The notes under the pieces: model-generated | The model's database searches: none | What the model saw: only the letters and a program-made list of their open reading frames with translations | Told to the model about the DNA's origin: nothing | Shown here: one piece after another, positions 24,100 to 36,700 of the stretch | How the letters are laid out: each line of letters begins with the position of its first letter | Position numbering within the stretch: the first letter of the stretch is position 1 | Assembly (NCBI GenBank): GCA_023213315.1 | Contig: JAKCPI010005069.1 | Coordinates: forward strand, 124,001 to 188,000 | Origin: Euborellia annulipes | Taxonomy: Eukaryota; Arthropoda; Insecta; Dermaptera; Anisolabididae | Reading direction: 5' to 3' | DNA length: 64,000 nucleotides | Made by a program: the position numbers and the translations under genes

Positions 24100-24655
24100 A
24101 TTTTCACTTTCTCTTAGCTCTATATTTAAAATAACCAAGTTCGGTGCCGATTGCAATAAATCGTCAATCGACTTTTCAGTCGTGTCTTCGATAATCCGAG
24201 TTTTGGGATGTGCTGCTCGAGATTTTGATGGATTTACACGTTTTCGAAGTCGTTTTCGCGCATGGTCTGTCTGTCTGGGAACAAAATATCTCAAAAACGA
24301 AAAGAGCTAGGAGGTTGAAATTTTATATTCAAGTTAGGCAAACTTTACTGATGTACTTTTTCAATTTTTTTTCCAATTATTTTTTAGATGCTCTTTAAAA
24401 TGTATATTCTCGTTTTACCCTCAAAATTGTTTGAAGCATACTTTACACTTTTCTTTGGAAATATAGGAGAAATAGTTGCCATGGTAACAAAATATTTAAT
24501 TAATTTTACATCTTGAATTCTAATACTGGTATATCGGCGGAAATTAATCATATGTCGACACAAAAAATCTGGTGTGGCAAGCACAGAACACAGCTTTCTC
24601 TTATCAAAGGTAAGAGAAAGTTGGGTGCTGTGCGATCCGTCACACCAGATTTTTT
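24100..24655 (+). repeat. R1 copy
   Basis: Starts ACTTTCTCTTAGCTC and ends with the hairpin ATCTGGTGTGGCAAGCACAG ... CGTCACACCAGAT. Shortened in its middle compared with the 13837-14508 copy. Open frames here are repeat-derived. Confidence 0.55.
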
Positions 24656-24784
24656 GATATCATCTTTGTCTAATAGCATGAACTTAACAACTTAAAAACG
24701 CAACGACTAAGATCATTGAAATTTGGTTATTATACTAAATTTGTATTAATAAATCGATCTCTCTCAACTTTTGGAATTAATCCG

Positions 24785-24885
24785 GCTTTCGATTACCGAA
24801 GATAAGCGCAGTTTTACGGTATTTGAAAAATATAGAGAGAGAAAGCATTGCGATCATGTCAAAAATTCGATGTCGAGATTTTTTT
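24785..24885 (+). repeat. R1 fragment
   Basis: CTTTCGATTACCGAAGATAAG, then GAGAGAGAAAGCATTG and TTCGATGTCGAGATTTT, which are R1 blocks out of their usual distance. Confidence 0.4.
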
Positions 24886-25094
24886 ATTAACTAGTCACAA
24901 AGAGTCTGACTTGAGAGTGCAGAAGTAATAAATAAATGAAAGTTCCCAAAGCTTTGAAAAAGAAATAATAAGATAAAAAGAAAGAAATTATAATTAAAAA
25001 TCGTTATTTAATTCTGCAACGTTTTAGCAAATGGCATTTGTGTATTAGAGAATGTTTATTACGATCATCTTTGGCTCGACTCACACATTCAGCC

Positions 25095-25116
25095 CTGAAG
25101 AATTGACTGAAACGTC
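25095..25116 (+). ncRNA. hammerhead-like motif with collapsed stem II
   Basis: CTGAAGA core and GAAACGTC are intact but only seven bases (ATTGACT) separate them, too short for a normal stem II. TTCA and TGAA remain in the flanks as a possible stem I trace. Probably a deletion derivative. Confidence 0.4.
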
Positions 25117-25228
25117 GACATGAATTTAATATACGAATATAATCAATTGCTTTTTGTTTATCTTTTATCATTATCATAATAAGTTCAATATTATATTGCA
25201 ATAAATCATGATAAGGACACTAGATTAG

Positions 25229-25612
25229 GGCCTTCTAAGGGCCGTTTGCTTGACTTCTAATTAACTAGCTATCCTTCGGATAAGCTATTATGACTCGGGT
25301 CTTTTCACACCACGTTAGGCTGATCATATGATTAAATAAGATAGTAATTAACTGGCTAAAACCCGAAGTTCGGTATAAGCAACAAAGGGGTGAAATTAGA
25401 GACACAAGCCTTGTTTATTTACTGTATTTTTTTTTTTAGAAATTTTTAGCCTTAATTAAGTTGCTAACTTCACAAAACTTTAGTTAACTAATGATTTGTG
25501 AAAAAATTTATTTTTTTAACTCGAAGATTAAACGTGATCTTTTTACTATATCGATGATTTGCTATCGGTCGGATAAGTTTACTAGTTGGCTAGAACCGGC
25601 CCTAAAAGATGA
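25229..25612 (+). repeat. R3 repeat, copy 1
   Basis: Shares many blocks with the reverse complement of 39020-39465, for example AGTTCGGTA, GGGGTGAAATTAGA, ACACAAGCCTTGTTT, TTAATTAAGTTGCTAACTT and ATATCGATGATTTGCTATC. The left GGGCCGTTTGCTTGACTT and right TTGGCTAGAACCGGCCC are roughly inverted, so it may be a DNA element; no target duplication was found. Confidence 0.55.
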
Positions 25613-27339
25613 TGACAAATTTCAATACCTCTTTTTTATAATTTCAATTTGATTCTTCATATATTAGATATCTATACAAAGAAAGCCCTGGCAAATTTTT
25701 AATCCCAGGCTTATTGCATCCCACAAGCACAAGGTACCATAATTATTTCCCGTTTTTAAAAAAAATAAATTTTTAGATTGTCAAATAAATTTCTTTCTTG
25801 ATTGTGTCTTTTGAGAAGGGAGCTCTGCAAAATGATGTCCCTTTCGAGGCAAAAAGTTGTTCCTCGAGGGCACCCCTCGCTCCTTCTTCCTCTTTATCGA
25901 TTTTTGCAAACGAAACGACCGACACAAAATTGCGCCGCCGCCGCCGCCATTTCTCTTGCTCTTTAATTTATTTCTCGGACTCTTTTTTTTCTTTAACTCT
26001 TAACTTTTTATAAAAATTTCCTTTTAATAGCTCTTAATTTTTCAATTGGGAAAAAAGGAAATATTTAATTAATCCATTTGAGGAAAAATAAAATTTTAAA
26101 GTTGACCATTTAAATATCATTGTTCTTTCTTGTTTATTATTAGGAAATAGCGAATGCAATGAATTGGAGAGCAACGACGCGACTCGACGCGACGTCCTTC
26201 CCTTTGCTATTGCTATTTCAATCACTTTAAATAGAAAGCAACAATTTTTCTCTTAATGTTTTAAATTCATTTTGCAATTTGTAACAATTTTCCTTTGTTT
26301 ATTTAACAATAAATGTTAACCCACCGAATTTTCAATTCAATTCAATTCATAGGACTTGATAAAACTTCTCGTTCGCCTAATCAATTCGCAATTCCTAGCT
26401 ATTCTTCAAAGAAACTTTATATTATCTTAAATTACTTTACTTTAAACAGTTTAAACAGCAAATCCCACTACTTTTCGATTACCCAAGTTGGTGGCCCGCG
26501 CTTAGTCACCCCAGATTTTTGACCACATAATAAGGATCATAAAAATAAATCTTAACTTTTAAAAAGAAATGTGGTGCACTTCCCTTAATATCAGAACTTT
26601 CGAGATTTTCTCTCATCGTCTTGGAATTTACCTCAGAGCAGAGTTGGGTTTTATACATGATTTTGTAGTTTTTCGACATACAAAATGTAAAAAAACGTAT
26701 TAAAACTATGGCGGATGTATAAAACTCGGATTCGCATGCGCAACCCGATGAGAAAAGAAATTCAAATAAATCTATTCATTTATCTTTTAACCTATTTTTT
26801 TTTTTTTTTTAAAGGGGCTGGTTTTTTACAGTTTTTTTTACATCGGCCTAGTTTTATCCATGTATAAAACTGTGTATTATACTCGGCGGGATAATTTGCC
26901 AATTCTACCTCAGAGTTTATTTATTTATGAATATGCTTAATAATAAAAATTCTTGAATTAGTCAAGAATTTAAAAAACTCTCATGTTTTATAAAGATTTA
27001 GTAAATTTGCAAATTCTTTTGAACTGCACTTATTTTTAGTGTTTGAACGAATCATCAACCTTATTTAAAAAGAGTACCCCATCATCATCATCATCATCAT
27101 CATCTATTTTGTCCTCATTGAATTACCGCAAGCCACTGAGTCATGAAATTTATTTCGTTCTTAGTTATTCTGGAAACAGTACAATTTAATCAATTATAGC
27201 ATCTCCACAATTTCTCGCAATCGATTACTGTATTTGTTTATAAACATTCAAACTTTTATTTTATTTATTTTCTTCTTGTAGACGTGTCTCCCACTCACTT
27301 CTAAATCTACCTTTTAATTTTGTATTCACATATTTACAC
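25613..27339. other. no supported gene
   Basis: Holds a (GCC)n stretch near 25935-25950, an R1 tail relic at about 26476-26520 (TTTCGATTACCC ... AGTCACCCCAGATTTTT) and an (ATC)n microsatellite at 27081-27103. No exon-like frame. Confidence 0.4.
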
Positions 27340-27943
27340 ATTCTTTCTCTTACCTATATATAAATATTGAGAGAAAGAAAGTATTGGATTCATGTCAAAA
27401 ATTCGATGTCGAGTTTTTAATGGAAATATACGTTTTGAGTATCCCTCAGTCTAAAAAATTTCCGCTAAATGGTCTGTCTGTGTGTGTGAACAAAATATCT
27501 CGAGGAGGTTGAAATTTTATATTTAAGTTTGATACCCCCTGGCACGCAACACGAAAATTGTTAACAAAATCGGCCAAAGAGAACTAACTAGCACTTTACT
27601 AATGTACTTTTTAGTTTTTTTTTTTTTTCTTAAAATTCTCTAACGATTTTGATTAAAATTCATAAATCAATTAATTTCGAGATGCTATTTAAAATGTATA
27701 TTCTCACTTTTCTCTCATATTTGCTTGAAGCACTCCTTGTACTTGATAGAAAAGATAGAAAAGAGAAATGGTTGCCATAGTAAAAATAGAAAAAATACTT
27801 TTCTTTGTTTATAAATTGTACATCTTGAATTCTAAAATATTGGCGCAAACTAAACAAGTATATCGACACAAGCACAGAACACAACTTTCAATTAGCGAAG
27901 TTAAGAGAAAGTTGTGTGCTGTGCGACCAGTCACACCAGATTA
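27340..27943 (+). repeat. R1 copy
   Basis: Starts TTCTTTCTCTTACCTATA, contains GTATTGGATTCATGTC and TTCGATGTCGAG, and ends with a diverged hairpin closing CAGTCACACCAGAT at 27930-27943. Open frames in it are repeat-derived. Confidence 0.55.
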
Positions 27944-28142
27944 TTATAGTCCTATGTAATTTTTACAAATAAAAAAAAATCGACTATTTTGATCTTTAGA
28001 AGACTTGTGATATTTTAACCACTTCCTTCTTTGGTCTTCTTATCTCTCAGAGTGAAATCTAAAAGAATTTCCGATTTTTTGTCACCTTTTGACACTCTTG
28101 TTGGGAGCATTTTTATAAATTCCTAGTCTAGTGCCTCTAAGC

Positions 28143-28323
28143 CATTGGTTCTTACCCAGGGTTGCGGGAAGGCATTTTGAGGTGTGGGAGTCGATATATA
28201 GAAATCTCTCTATCATTTCACTTTCCTTACGCAACACAACAACTTGAAAATTTCAAAATGTGAAAGGGATGATCTTTTTTTTGGTCGTCTGGCCATAGGG
28301 GGCGCGAGAGTAAAAAACCGCTT
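28143..28323. mobile_element. hAT-like MITE, 181 bp
   Basis: A perfect 8-bp duplication CTCTAAGC flanks it (28135-28142 and 28324-28331). Starts CATTGGTTCTTACCC and ends GTAAAAAACCGCTT, weakly inverted in the GGTT...TTAC portion. Confidence 0.65.
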
Positions 28324-29032
28324 CTCTAAGCAAAGCAAGCAAGCACTAATAAATTTACTTATTTATTTAATTCAGCATTCATTCAATGTCCCCTATAAAT
28401 AGATGTGATGAAAACAATTACGACCCGGCTTGTTTTATTTGGCTGCTCTCTATTGTCTTTTATCAGTCGAAGAGCCCGAAGGGCGCCTTCACCCTTTCGT
28501 ATAGGTCAGCGGTTTACCTCGAAAAAAAATTTACCGCACCTCGCTATCTTTTATTTTTTTAGTAGATGTTTGTCTAAGACACGGTTTAAATTTATTAAAA
28601 ACTATTACAAAAAAAAGAAAAGTGAAAATACAATTAACCGTTCAGGATTTGCCCCATTGGTTGGAAACCAAATGGAATGGGCGATCGCATCCAGGGTATG
28701 GGATTTTAATTCCACCACACAAGCAAGTGACAACTTAAGGAAGGAACGTAAATGAGGATACGCTATTTACAAGGAGTCCTTAGAGAGTTTAGCTAATTAG
28801 AAATGAATATAGGAGGAAAAGTTAAAAAAATAAAATAAGGTAACTTTACGGGGTTTAAGGAAAAGCGAGGATCGACTGCAGGGGAGCGGGCGGCTAGCAA
28901 ATTCTTAATTTAACAGAATGAATGATGAATGAACATTTTTTAATATTATTAAACTTAAAATTCTACGATCGACTCCCTATAGTTTGGAATGTTTATTTTT
29001 GTTTCAATTCAGTTAAATTATGGATTAAAATA

Positions 29033-29341
29033 GTTGATGAGTAAAGAAAAGAATAGCAGGTAGATTATATTTCGTTTATTAATCCCCATTATGCTGTATT
29101 TAATCATTAAAACAAATTTTATTATATTCAATAGGACCAATGAATGGAATATTGTGAAAAAGGTTCCCGAGATTCATCTAAAATAAATTTTATAAATGAT
29201 ACCTAACTTCAAAGTTCATGTCATACATTTTGACAGCCCATAAGCTCTGAAGATGGTCTTAACCAAGACCGAAACGTCAGCATAGTGGGCCTTAATAAAC
29301 GAAATATATAACTACTTGCTATTCTTTTCTTTACTCATTAA
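29033..29341. mobile_element. foldback element with hammerhead (Penelope-like remnant)
   Basis: Arms 29033-29096 and 29278-29341 are reverse complements with small gaps: TTGATGAGTAAAGAAAAGAA against TTCTTTTCTTTACTCATTAA, continuing through TTCGTTTATTAA and the ATTATGCTG/CAGCATAGTG block. The hammerhead motif 29236-29290 abuts the right arm, so that arm begins at its cleavage site. Confidence 0.6.
29236..29290 (+). ncRNA. hammerhead ribozyme candidate, best stem I
   Basis: Stem I: GCCCATAAGCT (29236-29246) pairs with AGCATAGTGGGC (29279-29290) as GCCCA/TGGGC and AGCT/AGC around an internal loop. Core CTGAAGA, stem II TGGTC/GACC with a TTAACCAA loop, GAAAC, GTC. Stem III has two possible pairs and no loop. 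All core positions I can check match the consensus. This small type is reported to cleave as dimers, so a tandem transcript may be needed. Confidence 0.7.
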
Positions 29342-30777
29342 ATTAAAACATTATCATTATTATTATTTATTGCAATGAATTCGGAAAACAGGAATTTTAA
29401 AATGTTCATAAATTTAATTAAAGGACTGGAAAATATCTAATATTTTAAAGTTTATTTCCTATTGACGTAAACATTTTTGAACAATTCGCACCGATTCACA
29501 AAAAATAATTTTGTCCGAAGCATTTATAAATTTATCTCTCGAAATTCTATAATTAATCATATTTATTTTGAAGATCCGGAGATAAATAGTGTTATCAAGC
29601 ATAAAAGTCCATATATTAATAAATTATTTAGAGCAGAATTTTAAAATATGAGAATTCCTCTGAGGGGATTACCATGTCACCCCCCTCCCTCCCCCTCCCC
29701 CCCTTTCCCATTTGTTGCATTCCTGGCATCGTAGACGATTTCTGATTATATTTAGCCGCTCCATCCCAGACTATTCTGGAGAATACAAGACTGATTTCTT
29801 TCTCTGCCAACATCTGTTCCCGCAGATGGAGCTGCCTTTTCTATTAAGAAAACGGAAATATTCTTTTGATAACCAGTTTATCAATTTTTTGGCAGTTTGA
29901 ACCAAACATATATTTTCTATCGTAATATTTTATAAAGAAAAGAAATGGAAACAGTTAATCGAGTTAGATCTCTTTGGATATAATTAAAATAATATTTTTG
30001 TAGGCTTATTTTCATGCACAGTGGTTCTTATTGTTTTGTTTATAAACTGAATAGCCTTCCATCTATTTATTTCATCGAATTGAACAAATACTTGCATCTT
30101 AACAAATATAAAATAATTTTAGAAACTTTTCATAGATCCAACTTAAAGACCTGCCTATATCATCATAGTTCATGGCTCATTAACATGAAAATCAGCTTAA
30201 CGGCTTTTTATTATTTAAATTAGACTTTCTAATAAATATACTAATACTTTTAATTTGAAATATTTGATTGATTTTTTTAATTATTGCCACGCCCAACAGA
30301 TTTTGCCATTTATTCCAATAAAATAGAAACGAATGAATTATAAAAGAAGGATAACGGGGCCATCTGGTATCGATAAAATCATTAAAGATTAATCATTTAA
30401 ATTGGATTGGAGGAATAGTAATAAAAATCATTGAGTGTAAAGGAGAGAGAAAGGGCGGATCGATATGTCTAGACTCTTTTTCTTTTCATTAATCCTTTTG
30501 AGAAGATCCCAGCTGAATATACATCGGATACAGTGCAAGTCAGAATGGAAATGACATCTGCTAGAAATATTAAAAATAAAACAATTTCTTCTTTCTCCTT
30601 CTTTGAAAAAGAATCAAAAAGAAAAGAGATTCGCATCCTCATTTATTGGTTTTTTTCTTTTCTTATGAGAATATTCTGAATATCCACTCACTCAATAAAT
30701 AAAAGCTTCTCATCTCATAATCATAATTCCCCTTTTTTTTATCGCACTAATTTTTTTTCTTTCCATTTCTTTTCCAG
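29342..30777. other. non-coding, probably intron of the phosphatase gene
   Basis: AT-rich DNA without recognised repeats. Its last bases (polypyrimidine, then TTTCCAG at 30771-30777) form the acceptor of the first visible phosphatase exon. I searched by eye for upstream PP2C exons (DGHGG, CDGxxD) and found none. Confidence 0.4.
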
Positions 30778-31103
30778 ACGATCTTTCATCAATCTCCTTA
30801 CGTCTAGTTCAAATATCGAAATCTCAGGGTTCAACTGATAATATAACTGTGATTGTGGCCTTATTGGCCGATCCGCAAGTAATTATCCAATCATATAATA
30901 CAAGAAACGATTTACATTTGCAAGGAGACAATTTGGTGGTGAATGATTCTTGGTCAACGTCGACAACGACAGCATCGACGAATCCGTTTTTATTAGAAGG
31001 TCATAATATGGATGCCGCATCTGCAGCTGCCAATAATAATCCATTTTTGAAAACTGGATTGATGATGGATTCTTCTTCGATGTTCACGCCCAACTCGCAG
31101 CAG
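30778..31103 (+). CDS. exon: PP2C domain end plus two NPF motifs
   Basis: The acceptor TTTCCAG ends at 30777 and the donor CAG|GTAATC starts at 31104. After two bases finishing a split codon it encodes DLSSISLRLVQISKSQ, then GSTDNITVIVALL, which matches the last beta-strand motif of PP2C phosphatases; the Asp at 30837-30839 corresponds to the conserved metal ligand. A linker rich in Ser, Thr, Asn and Ala follows. It carries two NPFL motifs (30981 and 31038), the classic ligand of EH domains in endocytic adaptors. The family assignment is strong; the role of the NPF motifs is inference. Confidence 0.8.
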
Positions 31104-33695
31104 GTAATCTTTTCAAACTTGTACTCTATATGAATACCACAACTGTCCGTTCATAGTTCTTTTATTCCCCTGATAGTCAACCTGATTGAATAAATAATTT
31201 TTTTCTCTTTTTTAATATTTTACTGTACTTGTTTATTGATCTAGAGATTAATCGTTTTATATGCGTATCTCTTTTATCTGATTGACTAGCGATAAGATGG
31301 ACACGGATCCCCTTCCCTTTACCAAGAGGTAAGAGGTGTTGACAAATATCAATAACCTAAAAGCCAAGGGGGGTGGATTCGGATCCCAGGCAGTCCGATA
31401 ACATTAAATTTCATAAATGAAATCCATTTAAACCCTGCTTTGTGGGATGTGGAGTCAGCTCAATATAAAGAAAAATTTTTTAAAAAGGATGCATAGACCA
31501 CTGTATCTAATAAATTTAATATAACGAACCCTGCGAAAAATTAAAAAGCTTGCGTACTTACGCAAAAAATGAATATATAAAAATATTGTAAATGCAGGAA
31601 GAAAAGGGAGGTTTGCCTTTGAAGCCATTTCTTTTTATTGTTTCGGGATAATCCAGATATTGGAGTGGATAGTGAAATCGGTGTAATTACATTTCCAACA
31701 TATATTCGAGTAATTACCTAAATATTAAAAAAATAGTTTTTGCAGTTTTTCAGAATTTTTAATATTAAAAATAAATTATAAAGATTATTATAAAATTATC
31801 GTTTATCGCTTGCCCTTGACCTATGGCTCAGAGGTAGAGCATTGGCTTCTGATACCTAAGGTCTAGGGTTCGCATCCCGCCCCAGGCGGCAAAATTTATT
31901 TCAAGTGTATTGAATACCAATCAATGAAATAAACGGAACGGGGTCTAAATGGCCTCCGATGCCGAAAAAGACCTATATTGAAGTAATTACTTCAATAGAA
32001 GAAGATAGATAGATAGAAATGTAAATGCTAACACGAATTTGGAGCATCTTTTCTATTATTATTATATTTTAGGTTGTATTGAAATTGATAAAAATTTTAA
32101 AAAGTAAAAATATATTGAGAAGGGTCAGTTAGTAAGAGTGAAAGGTCATTTATTCTGATAACAAATTCAAAATTGTAAACACTGAAATATTTTCTTGTCT
32201 CCTCTCTCTTAACCTTGCATAAATAGACGAAGTTTTATTTTTATTACGTAGTCTTTACTACTAAAAGAAAAAATTGTTGTAATTATAAGGTGATTTTCTT
32301 CTCTGTGTAATTACACACACACACGAACAGATTGAGATTTTCTTTTTATAATATTATTATTTATTTGTTTATTCTAGAACGGGACAAGTCCGAATGCTTC
32401 AGGATCGACGCCTGCAGATCTATTCTTTCTGAATGGAAAGCAAACTGTGACAGGCGATATGGAAGATTTCGGTCCTGAAACGGATGTCGATGCCACGGAC
32501 GAACCCGCCGCTGGCCTCCAAGACGAAGCCACATCCGTCAATATCCTCTCGACGAATAAACAACAACAATTATTAGATGATTTGAAAGCAGATTTGGAAT
32601 TGCAAAGACAACAAATGAGCGATTTCGATCCAATCCAAGCACCCAGAGACGAAACTCCAACGCCGCCTGCTGACGAAGGTAAGAAGAATTCCCTGCAAGG
32701 TGACACTTGAATTGCTAACCCATCATCAGATAGGAAACTTCCTTCTTTTGTTTTGTTTTTCTCATTTGTAATTGCATTTCCTTAATAGATAGTATGTTTT
32801 TACCACCAGACCTTTTAAGCCTGATTTTAACAATAAATATTATTTTCCAAGAATATTTATTTTTATAGCCCCGTGGGCTGTATGTGCAAAAACACAGAGG
32901 TATAGGTCTCTCTTCTGCTTCCATTTTCCAATTGATGAAAAGACTTTTAGACTTGACAAAAATTGAGTGCCCCTTGACTATAGGCAACCATTCTTTCATC
33001 CCTGCTCTATAAGTAATCTAACTTGCAGGCGTTAACTGACGAAAAATGAGGTCCTAACGTTGCTTTCAACAAATTAAAAGGAAATTCACTTGATTTTTTT
33101 CTAAATAATTTACTTTAAAACAGAAAATATAGATTAATGAACAGAATATCCGTATTTTGATAAAATATTAAATAATACTTAGTTTAAATTTGTTATTGAT
33201 TTTAGAAATAAAGCCCTTTGCGTGTTTAAATAGAGCCTAATCCCTCGGTAAATTTAATCAGTTCTGTCTACAAACATGTGATTGGAAAGAGATTTAATTT
33301 AAATCCTCTGAACTCCATACACATGGGAAAATTTAATTTATCATAACAAAAAAGAATTTATTATTCAACGTTAATATTGATTTTAGAGAATGGTCTTTGA
33401 ATCCTCTGAACCTTCCCTCAATTTCACTCAGCCACAATTGTTTCAAAAATATTTTTGAATTCAGCGAGTCAATTCGGGACGTGTAAAAATAAAAATGTAA
33501 TCAAAAGTTTTATCTCACAAATAATTTTTTTGACGCTTTACTAAGTATTAGTATTACTTAATTGATATTTCAAATGATAAGTTCATTATTTCATTGATGA
33601 TAAGTGATTGAAAAAAATATTGAGAGTGATAAGTTTTGACTGCCGCGCCCATTGAACCTAAAGCCGTTAGAATGTGACAAGTGAGTGCAATCTAG

Positions 33696-33730
<35 letters not shown>

Positions 33731-36700
33731 ACATCATCGTAGAAAGAGAGAAAATGAGTCACACCATAATCCCAAGGACTTTTCATATCAACACAAACAT
33801 CTCTGCATATGAAATAATTTACATATTTTTACCAAGATTAATGAATTATCATCCTAAATAGGCATTTGTTAAATTTTGCTAGTGAATTATTGAATTTCCT
33901 TTTCTTTTTTTATTTTAAATTTCTTTTTTATTCTAGAATTTGTTAGGATAATCAAATTTTTTTCACATGAAATCAAACTGAATTTATTTGCCCGGTATCT
34001 TCTCAGCAAAATGAAAATCAATTAAAATCTGCAACATGAGCCAAATACGTTGATTAGATATTTTTAATCTAAATTTCAATATAATATTTCAGATAAGGAA
34101 TATTGATAATATTTAAGTGCATCAGAGATTAAACCTTTGCATTTGCATCTCTTTTAGGAATTAATAATTGTTGGCTCCTTCCAAATGGAACAAAACCTTC
34201 ACTCTTCAACATTTTTTTCAATCAAATTTTTCTTACAATTTTTAGGGGCTGAAAAGATCAATTATTATAGAAAGGACGTCCTCACTGACTTCGAAATATT
34301 TACGACCCCCAAGGATTTTCTCCAAATAGAATTTTTGAAGTTGATGATGATTTTCATTTTGAATGGCTTTAGACTAATGCCCATTTGGACAGCTTTCATA
34401 TATTAGAACTTTTCTCTCAAATTTTTTTAAAGAAATTTTTGTTTGTCCCCCTCCCCATCTTTTGCTAGAGGACAGGTTCCAAACGATCAAATAGTTTTGA
34501 CTACTAACTGATTGTAATAGCCAAAGAATTTTTAATTGCTAGGAGGAAGAAAAATAAAAAAAACAGTTCGCTCAACTTTTCTAATTAAAATAAGAACTTT
34601 TTTATTTACTCGGGGGAGGACATTTGCTCCCTCTAACTTGTGTTTTACTTGATGTGTAATAACTCGAATTAGCCAGTCGGGAAGAATAGAATCATTCGAA
34701 AGAGGAGGTTCAGTCTCTAATGCCCAAGAGAGTTGAGTTACAGAGCAGCCCTTGAGGGGGTCAATACTAAAATAGTAGGAGTTTTCGGTTTGAATCTCGC
34801 TATCGCCACCACTCAGAGCTGCCTACCCCCTTCGCTGCCTTTGCAACTACGACTAGGCTGGCTTTTTCCAGATTCTCCTAAAATATTCTCTTCTTCTTTC
34901 TTCACTATAATTCTCCAGTTTTTCTGATAATTTAAGTTGACATACGCCAAAAATGCTTAAATGGGAATAATAAATTAACATCTCCTGCCTTGGTCCCTTC
35001 TCTCCGGTAGCACTCGGTTTAATAATATGTTTAATAATATTCAATAGAATCTAATTGTAAATCAACTTTTGTTTTATATTTATGGGTAGTAAATTTTTAT
35101 TGTTTCTAAATTTCCAAAAGTACATTGACTCTTTTTAAAGTTTTTTATTCTTACTTTACACTTATTGATGCTATTATTCAAATATATTTTTTTCAAAATG
35201 ATTGAAATAAATTTTAATGACACTGGCTGGGAATCTAAATTACAGAAAGTTACCGCATGTTACTTAACAAAAAGGTAAATAGGCTAATATTCAATCCTCT
35301 CTCCATTGTTCATGCCAAAATATCTCTGAAACTATAAGAACTAAACCATTCATTTTTTTTATTTGTAGAACATCATTTATAGGAGTGCATCTCAATATAA
35401 TTTCGGCGGTTTCCCCACTATAAAGTCATGAAATTTTTTGAGGATATAGTTCAGGTTAAATGAATTTATTTCATTATCATGTCACTAGAAGTTAGTGCCC
35501 GACTACGACCCTTAGTCGCTCTATGACACCTTTCTGGGGATTGTCATATAAATATTGAAAAAATCCAAATATTATTAATCAATCTTTGATAGAAATATAA
35601 TTATTATTTTTATAGCTAAGGTTTGCTTTGTTTTTTCTTTAGGGTAAAACAATCATGGACCCTCAACGACAAATTTTGTGCCAAACCTAGTGCAAAGCTA
35701 ATCTTCATCCCTTTGATTTTATACCAAGAATATACAGACTTATACTCATGGACCTAACTAGGAGGGTCCCCGGGGGTGGCGCCCCCCCCCCCAAAAAAAA
35801 AAATTGAGACAATATGGGGCCTCCCCCCTCCCCCCAGGAGGATGGCTGGTCCCATGGCCCCCAGCCAAATTCCCTAGATACTCTCATGCTTATACTTGGT
35901 GTATACGAGTCCCTTTGCGAATCGAAAAGAAAATGAGTCCCGAAAAAATCAGGGGCAACTGCACGGCCTTCTTTTACCTTCACTAGTCAAAAATTGTACT
36001 ATCACTAAATTTATATATCTGTTAACCTCTCGCCCGGTGGATAGAGTATTAAAATTTTCTATAATAAATATAGACGGGTACGTTTAATAAGTTATCATAG
36101 TTTACTAGGAAATTAGGAAATAGAAAAATTTAATTATTTTTCATTCATTTAGAAATTGTTTTAGTTAATTGTAATTGAAATTGTTGTGAGTGCTAGTGGC
36201 GCTTTGAGTGGCATGTTTGTGAACTAGTTGTAAAGAAAGAGAGCGGAGGCTCCCTCTGGCTTCTCTTCTCTTTCGATCGTATCTTCTATCTCACTTGCTC
36301 TACGCAGGGGAGGCGAATGAGAGAAAGAGAGAGAGCGAGAGAGCGAGAGAGAGAGAGACGAGGTGGGTGCATTTTAATCTCCCATTCAGTCGAGCCGTGG
36401 CCGTGTCTCTTTGCACGTCAACATATTAAGTTTCAGTGTATTCTTTTTTTTGAAGTTTTGCATTTTTTTGGATTATTACCGTTTATTTATTTGAGGTAAA
36501 TTCCTCGGCAATTTCTTATTTCAAATAACTTAAATTATTAATTTAGAAAAAAATGCATATTTTCTATGTTATTTATTTTAATATTAAATATGAATATTAA
36601 CTTTTACATTTTTATTTCATTGAAATTATTCATTAATTCTAATTCAATCATTTCCGCTAGATTCGCCCATTTATTTCGCTCCGTCTCCTTTTCAATTCAT

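Noticed and set aside
25798..26013. Plus-strand 71-codon frame with an Arg run over a GCC repeat
   Set aside because: The run comes from a trinucleotide repeat and the rest lacks exon features; the minus-strand ATGGCGGCGGCG frame stops after 17 codons.
27081..27103. CRISPR-like or tandem array
   Set aside because: Simple (ATC)n microsatellite; no spaced direct repeats anywhere in the window.
31812..31890. Possible tRNA gene
   Set aside because: A and B boxes are present, but acceptor and anticodon stems do not close well and the same structure with a conserved tail recurs at 58 and 60395, so it is a SINE.
32374..32706. 110-codon minus-strand frame
   Set aside because: Complete overlap with a well-delimited plus-strand exon with matching splice phases; shadow.
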